64,000 nt of DNA from Hormiphora californensis (lineage: Eukaryota > Ctenophora > Tentaculata > Cydippida > Pleurobrachiidae). Each line of letters opens with the position of its first letter. Positions within the stretch are counted from its first letter, which is position 1. The position numbers were made by a program, and so were the translations under genes. This document shows, one piece after another, positions 29,831 through 42,700 of this stretch. The stretch lies in contig CM035357.1 in NCBI GenBank assembly GCA_020137815.1, positions 779,974 through 843,973 on the forward strand. Reading direction: 5' to 3'. The notes beneath the pieces were generated by a model. It was not told where the DNA came from, made no database searches, and saw only the letters and a list, made by a program, of their open reading frames with translations.

Positions 29831-32800
29831 AAAATTGAGACAAAAATCGGAAATTTTCACAAAAAAAACTGAATGATGAGTTCAAAATTTGAAGTCTAGC
29901 ACCGCGCACCGCGCGTTACGTTCAATGCAGCGCTCATCTCATCGAAATTTTCCGTTCAAAATGTTAAGCGGCGAACGCGAACAGAACGGAAAACGTTAAA
30001 GGTCCTCTGACTCGAAAAAACAACTTTGTCTAAATTGACAGTGCATGAAAAATCATGAAGATCCCAGGTTATCTCACACTCTACGGATTCCTCCTTCCCC
30101 CTCTAATTAGGTGTTAAAAGGTTGCCCCACGCCACCCCTTCCGAGCTGAGGCAGCACATAGGACCTCTCCCCCCTTTGTGTTTACACACAAAAAACTGAT
30201 TACATTTACAAACAATGACATTACTGACAAGTGTGATATCATAAATTATCCATGATACATAAAAAGGAAATCTCAAAACACGTTTCTTCAAATTAGTGAA
30301 TGATTTGTATTTAAATACATGAATTAACACATGAAAATTAGTATCAAATACTTTTGTCAATCCCTCAGAGCACACTAGATACCCTCAGAGCACACTAGAT
30401 ACCCCTCAGAGCACACTAGATACCCCTCAGAGCACACTAGATACCCCTCAGAGCACACTAGATACCCCTCAGAGCACACTAGATACCCCTCAGAGCACAC
30501 TAGATACCCCTCAGAGCACACTAGATACCCCTCAGAGCACACTAGATACCCCTCAGAGCACACTAGATACCCCTCAGAGCACACTAGATACCCCTCAGAG
30601 CACACTAGATACCCCTCAGAGCACACTAGATACCCCTCAGAGCACACTAGATACCCTCAGAGCACACTAGATACCCCTCAGAGCACACTAGATACCCCTC
30701 AGAGCACACTAGATACCCCTCAGAGCACACTAGATACCCCTCAGAGCACACTAGATACCCCTCAGAGCACACTAGATACCCCTCAGAGCACACTAGATAC
30801 CCCTCAGAGCACACTAGATACCCCTCAGAGCCTACTAGATACCCCTCAGAGCCCACTAGATACCCCTCACACCCTGATAGATACCCTCAGAGCCTGCTAG
30901 ATACGCCTCAGAGCCTACTATAGCCTCAGACGTTATTAGATACCTCTCACATCCTATATGAAAAACTGGGAAATACCTCTCATATGTTACTAGATATTAT
31001 TATATCCCCAGACCCTTCCAAACACCCCTCTGACCCTCTCAATACCCCTCAGACCCTGCTAGAGACTACGAGTTTGTTACCCATCTCTTAGCCGCCTCTA
31101 GATATACCTCAAACCCTACTGGACACCCGTCAGAGTGTATAATATGACCCTCAGATCCTACTAGATAAAGTCGATGGATCTGAGAGGTATCTAGAAGGGT
31201 CAGAGGAGTGTCTAAAAGGGTCAGAGGGTTAGCTGCTAACGTATTTAGAAATTCTGAGGTCCTATACTGGATCCGAGGGAAGGCGGAGGGTATCTACTAA
31301 GCTGTGAGGTGTAGAGTTGAAGGGGTATCTAGAATTAAGGGTCTAAGGGAAATCCCCCCCCCCCCCCGGATGTTTAGTAACAACAGAGGGTCATCTACCA
31401 GGGCGTTTAACCTAACCATTGCTCTATTCCTAGAAATAACACCTGTACCGGTTTACAAATCAACCCAAGGAGTAAAGACAACCTTTAGCATAGATTGTGT
31501 GTAGCAGAATTTATTAAGTCAAGGGTCACAGAAATTCATAAGATACTTAATATTGATGTGAAAATGTCAACTTAATTCGGGGCCTGGCAAGGCCCCCCGA
31601 CCCGAATATAAACCAAACTCAACCCATCCCCCCTAAAACATCCCCCCTAAAACTAAAACAACGGGGCCGAGCCGACAGGCCCTTAATACCAGATGAAAAA
31701 AAACCATAAACCATAACCATAGATATTTTTAGAGTGAAAGTTTTGAAGCCCCCTGAAGTAGTAGAGAGGTGTTCTATGGCTCGTTGGAAAGGTCTCGAGG
31801 TCCCGCGACGTATAGGGGGTGTGGCGATGGCCATACCCAAACCTATAAGGGGTAGGACGCGAAAAACAGTGAAAATAAGGGGTATACAGAACTCGGCAAT
31901 TAGAAGGAGTAGAAAGGTGTTCTAGGGTGCGTTCGAAAGCTGTCGAGGTCCTAAAGTAATTGGAATGTAATTGGAAGTAATTACATGTAATTAAAATGTA
32001 ATTAAAGGGTAATTGCATGTAATTAAAGGATCTAAATGACCCCAAATGACAATTCAGACATATTTTGACATATTTGGAGGCCCTGAGACCAGCGGGTGGC
32101 CAAATTTAATCCGGTTTCGGGTCGGCTGACGTAAAAACTCCGCGTTTTGGTCGAGATAAACCTATAAGCCATAAATAATCTCAGACGACAATAAACTGAA
32201 CAAAATGTAAACATAACTGACATTTACACACAAATACAAAGAGCCCCCCTTCCCATGTGCTGCCTCCCGTAGCAAGGGAGAGAAGTTCCACACCTGTCAA
32301 CACCCAATTAGACCCCTTAGAGATAACCATATGAGGTGAAACATACATCATTGTTCATGATTTTCCACGTAGTGTCATAATAAGTCAAAAATAGAAAATT
32401 GATTTTCGGGTCAGAGGGCCTTTAAAATCTGGGTGCCTTTCATTGCTAACAATTCGTAGTTTTAGCGCGCGCGCGCGGGTTAGGGCTATCCGTTAGGGTC
32501 TGGTTAGGGTTTGGTTTGGGGTTATCGGTTAGGGCTATCGATTCTCTATCAGTTACCGTTTAGTTTACTCAAATTGGCCATGTGGTTGCGTGGCTATAGC
32601 CGTTTGAAAAAAGTCGGTCTAAGTGTACTCTTTTGGCTAGCGCGCACCTGTAAACACGCTGCAAGGCACCCAGATTATAATCGCGCCCGAACAGAACTTT
32701 TGTTTTTAGTTCCACTTTGTTTTTAGTTGAAAAGCGCTGCCTTATCCCGCGGCGTTTGCACTTTGCCGATGTTTTTAGCATTTTTATTTTTTGCAAAAAT

Positions 32801-33150
32801 GTCTCTGTTTCTTGGCACGCGTGATGGCTACAATCCCCTCTTATTCGTAAATCGTACGAATCGTACCCCCACAAGGAAGCCGGAAGCGCCTGCAGAGTAT
32901 GCCAACTTTGTTTCCCTTCCAGACTCCAGTAAAGTTACATTTACATTTACATAATATCCATTTACTATTTAGCTTCAAAATAAACGGGTTATGGACGACG
33001 AGCCTTTTCATTGCCTGTTATACAGTTGGCTTCTCCATTGTGATTCAATTGGAAAATTACGAAATCAGGTACTGACTTTACTTTTTATAATAATAAATAC
33101 TAGTAGGCCCGTTCGCCCTACGGGCGAATTTCGGGGAAATGGTAGCTTGA
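29831..33150. other. Gene-free repeat region of copy C
   Basis: Same content as 19331-22646 of copy A, including the minisatellite, a C run at 31354-31367 and TTAGGG-like degenerate units near 32478. No supported gene. Confidence 0.6.
30363..30930. repeat. 21-bp minisatellite, copy C
   Basis: About 22 units of the copy A array. Two units lack one base (near 30383 and 30652), which interrupt the otherwise open frames. Confidence 0.96.
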
Positions 33151-33547
33151 TTAGGGAACGCTGACATCACCTGCACCATCCGTTCCTAGCCTATCTCTCA
33201 CTTTCTCCCTTCTCATGGTGTTGTACGCTCTGGGCTTCCTGACAATGTCAAGGTCCGAATTTAAGAGATCAATGTCAGGGAGGTACAGTGCTGTTCCAGA
33301 AACTCATCACGTGAAAACTTGGCCGCTATGTAGCCAATTCAGAGATTTCTATATTCGACTGGAGTAATCACCCTTGGGCGAGGTTGGGCAAAGGCTTTAC
33401 CGTAAAGCTATCCTCAGTGGTTGATTGGCTCGCTTGAACACGTTGGCGTAATCTGTCATATTCTCTAGCCTGCTCTCTGACAGCAGCAGATCTTCTGGAC
33501 CCATATAACCGTTGTCGAATAGCGCTTGGGGTGGAAGAGCTAGACAT
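33151..33547 (-). CDS. Small unrecognised two-exon gene, copy C
   Basis: Exon 1 at 33547-33401 is identical in frame to copy A, with the same donor. The second frame ends at 33151. It faces the full MCMDC2-like gene, with the paired GCACGTGC sites between them, and the same splice uncertainty applies. Confidence 0.45.
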
Positions 33548-33762
33548 CAGGATTCAGGACAGAAGTAAAAGAATGCACGTGCAGAATTGAATTCCCCCTT
33601 GGTACCCAGTTCTGCAACCGGGAGAGATCTCTCCAGGTCGCTCTAATAATTGCACGTGCAAGACTTGTACTTAGTGTAGTTGCTAGGTGATCACCGTTAC
33701 ACAATTTGCTTAGTAAGTAGTATGATGGTGAAATAGTTTATAAAGTTCCAACTTCACTTCAG

Positions 33763-36700
33763 ATCAACACAACAAAGACTCTCCAACGCCTTATCCTTGA
33801 CATTGATACAATACCGCTCTTGGAATTTAACAGTTTACTAGGCAACTGCCTTATCGGGAACTACCCTCTGTTCTGTTCCATGGTTCAAGATATCTTATTT
33901 GAGGAGTTTGACGACTTAGTTACCTCTAAGAACGAGCTGCATGTCGTGGTTCGTCCAAGCTCTGTTGTCCATGTTCCCGACCCAGCACCTGATTCAAACA
34001 GCCTTGTAAGTTGACCACACCATATTATCTTGACCCTGAAAAACCATTTTTTCATCAGGCATCATATCTAATCATATCACATATATTCACCGTACTGCAG
34101 GTAAACTTCTGGGGTTCTGTTGTTAGCATCACGACACCTCCACAACCATACACACAATCCACAAAGTACAGATGCCCCATTGAGACGTGCAAGGGAAACA
34201 ATGATCCAGCTCACATCAGGTTGTTATCACATGAGTACTTTTATCAGGTTGCCACATTGTCACATGATTATTTTTATATTCTACTCCCATTGTACTGCAT
34301 TTCATGGGCATTTAATTGGGAGATCATAGTGGTGAATTTTATGCTTTTTAATTGGAATACTTACTAGGATCCGAACCGGCCTGTCATTTTTATCCTTATA
34401 AAGTATGGAATACTCCGATCAATTCAAATATATTGTTGTTGGCTGGATTTCTATGTTAAGATACAGTTTGATCGGGAGGGGTTGCTATTGTGTGTGTGTG
34501 TTAGTATGATGTCATGATAATGTGTTCAGTAGTGTTCAGTAGTAGTGCTTACATTCGTCAATATGTCACTGATGAGATCGCAAGATCGAAACATTTGTTT
34601 GTAAACCAACGTGTTTCTATTTGTTGTACCTACATTCGTTAATGCTGCTTCCAAATGCCTCTATCTCGTACAAGTGTATACACGCGTTTGTGTTCTGATG
34701 TTGCCTGATCACAACAACTTTCACAAGACGTACTGATCCACACTTTATTGTGTGAGATGCATTAACAGTATCCAGTGTTAGAGTACCACAAAGAATCTCC
34801 TTTCCACTGATCATATCCTCTATGTAAATCTGGGCTCCTTTAAACCGGTAGTAGTGCGAGTTGTTGGTGTGGGTAGGGTAAATAACGACGTGGTTGATCC
34901 ACGTTGGCCATCTCAACAACACTTTTAGCCATATCGCTTGGGTGCTGCATTCGGAGTGGGCGTAGGTTCCAAAATTTCCATCAATGGAATGGCTAGCCTG
35001 TTCTGAACGAAACGTGGACGATAGTTTGGCATCTTCGAAAGGGACTTGGGACTGCTTTATGCACAGGGTTGGGTTTATTACAGCCATTATAATTAATCCT
35101 AGAGTAAGGGTGTTGGCCATTCTTGAAAATAAATACGTTGTTAGCTGCTATTCAGGCATAAATGCTATTTATAGCCGAAATTTAAAAAAATATGTTTGCC
35201 CAAGAGAGCCACAAAAAGTGTTAGAATGCCGAATACAAATGATATGGTTAGATTGCGAGCTGGCTATTGATATTCTCTCTCTCTCCATCTCTCCCCCTCG
35301 CATAATGGGCTAAGCGATTACGATGGAAGAATGAAGATTTAGAGAGAATGATATGGTTTACCTTTGTGAGCAAGGACAAGTATAAGCAAGGAAAAGTATA
35401 AGCCCGTGCCCCGTTTTAATAGCATTCAATCGCCAGATGGATTATATCCAGAGAGAGAATTATAAGCATAGAGCATTATAATGAGCATTATAATAATGAG
35501 CAAGGAAAGGTATAAGGCTCTCTCCCCCTCCTCGCATATAATGGGTGACCTGATCACGATGGAAGATTTTAGAGAGAATCTTATGTTTTACCTTAGTGAG
35601 CAAGGAATAGTATAAGGTCCGTGCCCCATCAATCGTCAGATGGGTTATATCCAGAGAGAGAATTATAAGCATTATTATGCATGCGCACGTGGATAATATT
35701 ATTATATCGCGTTGTTATGTTCTAACCTAAAGTGCGTTTCAAACGACTTGACCTGAGATTCCTGGAAATTCAGGATTTCCCCTTTGTAAATACACGCGCA
35801 ATGCGCCAAATTCCAAGAATTACGGGTCAAGTCGCTTGAAACGGACTTTAACCCTAAGTTCGGTGAAACAGGGTCGAGCAAGGCAAATATATCGTGAGGG
35901 ATGTCACGGACGGCTAATAATAATAGTTTTGTCCAGGATTAAAACTGCCACCTCAATCCCCTCCATCTAACAGATATATTTCTCTACTGCCGGATTCAAA
36001 CCGCCTCCATTTATAAAAATACAGTCGGACCCCGATTTAACGGCCCCCGATTTAGCGGCACCCCGATTTAACGGCAGGATAAATTTCCCCCAAAATTTTT
36101 TTTGAAATTTTTTTGAATTTTATTTTTGAAAATTTTTTGAAAAACCACGTCCAAATCGTGTTTGGAATCGGGGTATCTTATTGTATGTATTGCCGGTAAT
36201 TAGACGGTTCAAAACGAACAGATATGTGATCCCCATGAGGCCCATCGAATCGCAATTTTGACGCTTGTTAAACTTAAACTGGCCTGATGGGGATCACGTA
36301 TCGGTTCGTTTCGAACCGTCTAATTAGCGACAGGACGTGCGATAAGATGCACTGATTTGAAACACGATTCGGACGTGGTTGATATACCTTTGAAAAATTT
36401 TCATAACTTTTTTTGCAATATTTTACAGAATGATTGTCAATGCTTTGATCGGTGCTCCCCATGAATTTTCAGAGAAAAATATATTTTGAAATTCAAATTC
36501 TTCCTCACCCCGCTTAAAGTGCCCCGATTCGGCATGGTATCACGTATCAGCTCGTCTAATTAGCAGCAAGACATGCGATAAGATACACTGATTCGATAAA
36601 CGATTCGGACGTGGTTGATATAGAAAACTTAGAAAATTTTTATAACTTATTTTGAAACTATCCTGAAATTACATACTTTCTTTTTCTAATCAGAAATGAT

Positions 36701-39700
36701 GTAATCAATACATGAACATTGCATTTAACACTTAGAGGTGTTTTAGTATAGCATTTTGGACAAAAATAGGGTTTTATGGGCCAAATATGCTCTACCCCGA
36801 TTTAACGGACACCCCGATTTAACGGACAAAACCCTTTCCCCCGAGGGTGCCGTTAAATCGGGGTCCGACTGTAGTACAAATATAGTACAAACTAGACCAA
36901 AAAACAAAAGAAATTTGTTTGGAAAACCCGTGGCCTTTTGTCGATACTTGACGCTGCGGGAAATGCACCCATAATCTGAGCTACTAGGTATTGTTGTGCC
37001 ATCTCTCTCTAAGTTCTCACACACGCACATTCTCTCTCTCACTCTTCCACACGTCTTGCTCTGACGAAGGGTGCAATTCCCGCAGCGTCAAGTATCGACA
37101 AAAGGCCACGGGTTTTCCAAACAAATTTCTTTTGTTTTTTGGTCTAGTTTCTCAGGATTTTTGTAAACAGGTATCGTAAATATGCAAATAATGGCTAAAC
37201 AGTGTGAGATACGACTTTTTGTCCGGGGGACGACCCCCCATAAATCGACCATTCTGCGTCGAAATATGTCCATGAAAACTTTCTAGGACCAGCTGAAGTG
37301 GAAATATTCAGAATATGCACTAAATCATGAATCGGCGCATAAATATGCAAATAACGGCTAAACGGGGCGAGATACAACTTTTTGTCCGGGGGACAACCCC
37401 CCATAAATCGACCATTCTGCGTCGAAATATGTCCATGAAAACGTTCTAAGGCCAGCTGAAGTGGAAATATTCAGAATATTCATGAAATCATGAATCGGCA
37501 CATAAATATGCAAATAACGGCTAAACGGGGCGAGATACAACTTTTTGTCCCGGTGACGACCCCCCATAAATCGACCATTCTGCGTCGAATTATGTCCATG
37601 AAAACGTTCTAAGGCCAGCTTAAGTGGAAATATTCAGAGTATTCATAAAATCATGAATCGGCGCATAAATATGCAAATAACGGCTAAACGAGGCGAGATA
37701 CAACTTTTTGTCCGGGGGACAACCCCCCATAAATCGACCATTCTGCGTCGAAATATGTCCATGAAAACTTTCTAGGACCAGCTGAAGTGGAAATATTCAG
37801 AATATTCATGAAATCATGAATCGGCACATAAATATATGCAAATAACGGCTAAACGGGGCGAGATACAACTTTTTGTCCCGGGGACGACCCCCCATAAATC
37901 GACCATTCTGCGTCGAAATATGTCCATGAAAACGTTCTAAGGCCAGCTTAAGTGGAAATATTCAGAGTATTCATAAAATCATGAATCGGCGCATAAATAT
38001 GCAAATAACGGCTAAACGAGGCGAGATACAACTTTTTGTCCGGGGGACGACCCCCCATAAATCGACCATTCTGCGTCGAAATATGTCCATGAAAACTTTC
38101 TAGGACCAGCTGAAGTGGAAATATTCAGAATATGCACTAAATCATGAATCGGCGCATAAATATGCAAATAACGGCTAAACGGGGCGAGATACAACTTTTT
38201 GTCCGGGGGACAACCCCCCATAAATCGACCATTCTGCGTCGAAATATGTCCATGAAAACTTTCTAGGACCAGCTGAAGTGGAAATATTCAGAAAATGCAT
38301 AAATCATGAATTGGTACATAAATATGCGAATAACGGCTAAACGGTACAAGATATGACTTTTTGTCCGGGGGAAGACCCCCCATAAATCGACTATTCTCCG
38401 TCCAATGCGACCAATGAAAAGCCGCTATCATAAGTAGAACTTGAGATATTCAGATATACATATTGTCATAATTATGTGCATATTACTCCTTAACGGTAAA
38501 AGTTAGAGAAAATTGTCCCAAGTAAGACCCCCCATAAATCGAATATTTTGCGTCGGTTAGAACCGTTGATTTCTCTCTAGTATGAGTCATTACCGAGATA
38601 TTCATAAATTTGTACATAAATTATGCATAATTAATGACTTAATGATCTCCAATCAAGATCCCACATACTTTATGACACACAGAATAACTAGAGTAACCTA
38701 AGTTTTAAATTTCAGGGCTCTAGCTTTAGCCGTTTTTCCAGGCGAATGTTTGCAAAATGGTGGTGCCTTGTATGTATGTATGTATGTATGTATAGTGTCT
38801 ACACAGGGTGTGTTTGGGACCCCCCTCGTAACTTTTGAACGAAACGACCGATCCACTTGAAATTTATATCACTAAAAGTAATGGTAGAGGTACCTATAAC
38901 TACAAAATTTCAGCTCGCTAGCTTATCGGGAACATGGTCAAACAGGCGCTCAAAAAGGGCGTTTGTCGCATCCGTATGGTATACTGCACTGGCCCCCACT
39001 GGGGGGGGGGGGGGGTAAATGAACTTCTCGCGTCGGACTTAATTGTTTCAGAGTCATGATTTGTTATGACTGGGGATATTTTTCATGCTGGGGGCTGTGC
39101 CCCCAGACCCCCCTAAGGCCACGGGGCACTTGCCAGTGCAGTGATATATAGTACAAAGATATTTCTTATCCCGGCAGGATTCAAACCGCATTCATTTAGT
39201 ACAAATATATTGCTTATCCCGGCAGGATTCAAACCGCCTCCATCCAATATTTAGGTGCCGGCAGGCACCTCCGACCCGAAGAAAACAGCAAAAAACGAAA
39301 AAAAGACCCAAAAATGCCGGCCCTATTAAGAACAAAGAAAGGTCTTTTTTTTGGGGGGGGGGGGGGGGCAAAAAACATGTCAACGATTGTGGCCACACCG
39401 TTTGAGATATCGACTTGAAATTTTGTAGGCATGTTCTTGTAGTATTCCTTTGTGTCATGACGTTGGCGGATTTTTGAATTTTTTCCCTGCCCGGGTGAAT
39501 GCCGAAGGCATTCACCCGGATGCCTTTTTACTTTGTAAAAAGGCATAGCAGGGTTAGAATTCGAAAACGACATTTTGGCATACTAACTAATCGGTAGAGG
39601 GACATTTTTTGGTCACACTTTCGTTGCGAGGGCAACGGTGTAGCAACTAGAGCCGCGCGCACAGTGACGAGCTACTCCTTCATCAAACACCTCATTGACA

Positions 39701-42700
39701 CAGTTTGATGGACGTGTGTGCGCGCCACTCAACAAAACATGAAATGCTCTGCCGCGCGTTTCGCGTGTTACATACACATTTTCATCTTTCGAGTCGAGTG
39801 TGAGATGTTAGATAAGTAGTTAAGTTGGAATGTCAAAAGCTGGTTAGCAAGTGTCATGTGATTGGGAGTTAGCTAACTCTAAGCTATGTGAGAAGTATAC
39901 TGACAGCTAGATCGTATGCATCTCACATTACATTATGACCAAGCCTTGATCCTGTTGGCAGTGACAATGTCACTGACATGTGAAACGGTAGGGCAGGGAA
40001 ACACAGCATTATGAATACATAATGCAATAATTCTTGTTAATTAATTAATTAATTATAGGTAATTAAAAACGGTGCAAGGGCACCGTGCCCCTGCACATTG
40101 CGTGTTATGTCCCTTGCACCGCGCCCTTGCACCAAATTCTATTTTCCGTTCTGCTTAAAATATCGACTTGAAACTTTGTAGGAATGTTCTTCAATCATAA
40201 AAGATGATGTTCGAAAAGTGGGAATAGTCAAAATTAATTAATTAGTTAGTTAGAGCCGTGCAAAAAATGGAATTTGGTGCAAGGGCAGGCAATGTGCAAG
40301 GGCAAATGGTGCAAGGGCAGCCCTTGCACCAATTTTATGATCGAACTGTGTCCACACCGTTTAATATTTTGACACGAAACTTTCTATGCATGTTCTAGTA
40401 GCATAACTACGAGTACTAGAAGAGCCGTATGATTAATATATCAATTAGGTAATTAATTATAGGCAAATTAATTAAAATTTGCCCCTGCACAATTTGTGCA
40501 AATTTCCCCTGAACATGTGCCCTTGCACCATTTTGTTTGCGCATGCACTAAATTATATTTTCCGTTCTGCTTAAAATATCGACTTGAAACTTTCTAGGAA
40601 TGTTCTTCATGCATAAAACATATAATATAATGTACAGAAAGTGGGAATAGTCAAAATTAATTAATTAATTACTTAGAGATTAATTTTGGGGTGGCCCCTG
40701 CACAATTTTGGCAAATTTGATATTCAAACTTTGAGCCTTTGTGAAAGTAATGAAAATTATTTATTTCAGGTTATGATGAACAATAAGCTATAAAAACGCC
40801 CCTTTTTGTTACACAAGCCTGTGCTTGGTATCGAAGACACCTCACACTCTGTCGCCGGGCGACCTTCGCGTGCACACGCTGGCAAGGGGTAACTTCGTAA
40901 CCAAAGCCTGTGCATTGTGCATAATGAAATGGATAAATTTTCATCCAGTTGCTGGTGATAGAACTCGATAGAGTTCGATTGATTTACCATGACAACGGAG
41001 TTGGTTACCATACTAACCAGAGAATTCGTTGTAAAATAGTCCTTTCTTGCTATAAACTCGGCCTTTAGATAGAAAATTGATTTTATTCTACTCGCACTAA
41101 TGCAAGGGCATTTCACAGTTTGGTGCCGTTATTTTTGTCTCTATTTTTAATAGGATTTTGGGATTAGACTGAAAGTATGGGATCATTTGAGAAGTAGTGA
41201 AGATTTGAAAATGTTAGCAACTTGCCGGTTCGACAAACTAAACCCATATGATTCCAACTTCGGGTCGGACGAGGGGAAGCTTGCCTTTTGCGAACATATT
41301 ACTTATCCCTCACCAGGATTCAAACCGCCTCCTCACGCGAGAGTGATGTCATCAGCACCAACCTCCGGTGTTTGTTCTGTGGAGAGGGTCTCTTTGAGGA
41401 CGTGACGTCACGTGTCATTGGAGAGAGGGTTGAAGCAAGTATCGGAGTCAAGGGAGAGGGATATTTCGTGACACAGACCATCAAGATGATTGTCAGGGAT
41501 GAACTTATACAAAACTTGTTTTTAGGTAAACTATCAACTGATTCAGTCGTCATTTCATTACACATCTGGTAAGAAAGGATTGTTTCTCTTAACTCAGGAA
41601 AGTATTTCGCCCTCATCCCCCAGCAAAGTATTTTCCACTCACCCCTCGTCCCCCAGTAAATTTGTTCCACCACCCCGCATCCCCCAGTAAATGTGTTCCC
41701 CGGCCATTCCTCACCCCCAGTTAATTTGTTCCCCTCATCTCAAACTAAATTTATTCCCCTCACCCCAAGGTGACAGTGTAGCTGTGGTTGGTCTGTACTC
41801 AACCAAACACAGTGGGGAGAGTGTCTACAGAATACTAGATGTCCTTTCCGTTACCCCCATCACGGTTCCAGTTCCTTGCCTCCTTCCCGGATCACTGAGA
41901 GATATCTGCGAGGCACGGAATAGGTCACCATGGCAACTCCTCTCCTTGCTAGCATACTGTATCACACCTGCCGACACACCACAGGGTACTATACAGATTA
42001 GTAAAGACTTTACATATATGTATTTTTTAAAAAACCCGGTAGTGACACCACATTTTATCTCACTCTTTCATTCAAATTTCAATACGTATTTCCCCCACAT
42101 AGTAGAGTCGATAACTACATCGACCTCTCCCAATTGTTCCAGTTTTTGTTACATCAGTTTGGAGCCTCGACACGATCTCTAAACAGGTGTTACTTTTTCA
42201 CAAACTGTTTTCATCTTGGTGTAATCAGCAGTTGAAATGTTGTTGATAATAACAAAAACCTGACTAAATTTTTTCGACTTGGGGTAAAACCATGGGTGTC
42301 AAAAGTTAGCTCTAGGTCCCCTGAGTAACCATCCGGAGACTCCAAGAGATATTTCAAGCCGTTCTCCTGTAATCATTAATCCCGGTAGAGCATATTTGAG
42401 TATGGACGTACGTGCAATTGCCTACAACCTCAACTTTAATGTATAACGTTAATGTGCGTCTCTCTCTTTTCTCCCCCTTGAGAAAGAGTTATCTCGCGCG
42501 GCGCAACCGCACGTGCGGTTTTTCCAGAGAGAGTGAGAGACATACAATAACATGTAAATAGCCTGCCAGCGCTCACGTACGTCCGCATTGTATTTTTTCT
42601 CCACCGGGATTAATGATTACGGGAGAACGGCTTGAAATATCTCTTAGAGTCTCTTTTGACACCCATGGTTTTACCCCAAGTTGAAAAAATTTAGTCAGGT

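Larger units (their letters stand above)
29346..36019. repeat. Tandem duplication, copy C (comparable part)
   Basis: Begins inside the right arm of the long inverted repeat (equivalent to 18870) and includes the right end of the 4.9-kb element to 29830. It follows copy A almost base for base to about 33840, then diverges by substitutions and small indels. Beyond 36019 the MCMDC2 intron is filled with insertions not in copy A, and coding homology resumes at 41320. Confidence 0.88.
35121..41355. other. Transposon-filled MCMDC2 intron, copy C
   Basis: Apart from the elements listed separately, 35220-35700 holds short tandem rearrangements of AGCAAGGAAAAG/TATAAGC units. 38400-39180 has a (TGTA)n run at 38769-38795 and a 14-base G run near 39002. 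39180-39245 has two tandem units ending CGGCAGGATTCAAACCGC, and 39351-39368 is a G run. 39390-40700 carries several diverged copies of a roughly 200-bp unit with AAAATATCGACTTGAAACTT and GTGCAAGGGC motifs. The minus-strand frame at 40766-41116 has no known domain. Confidence 0.55.

Noticed and set aside
40766-41116. 116-residue minus-strand gene
   Set aside because: No recognisable domain or splice context; it lies in repeat-rich intron.
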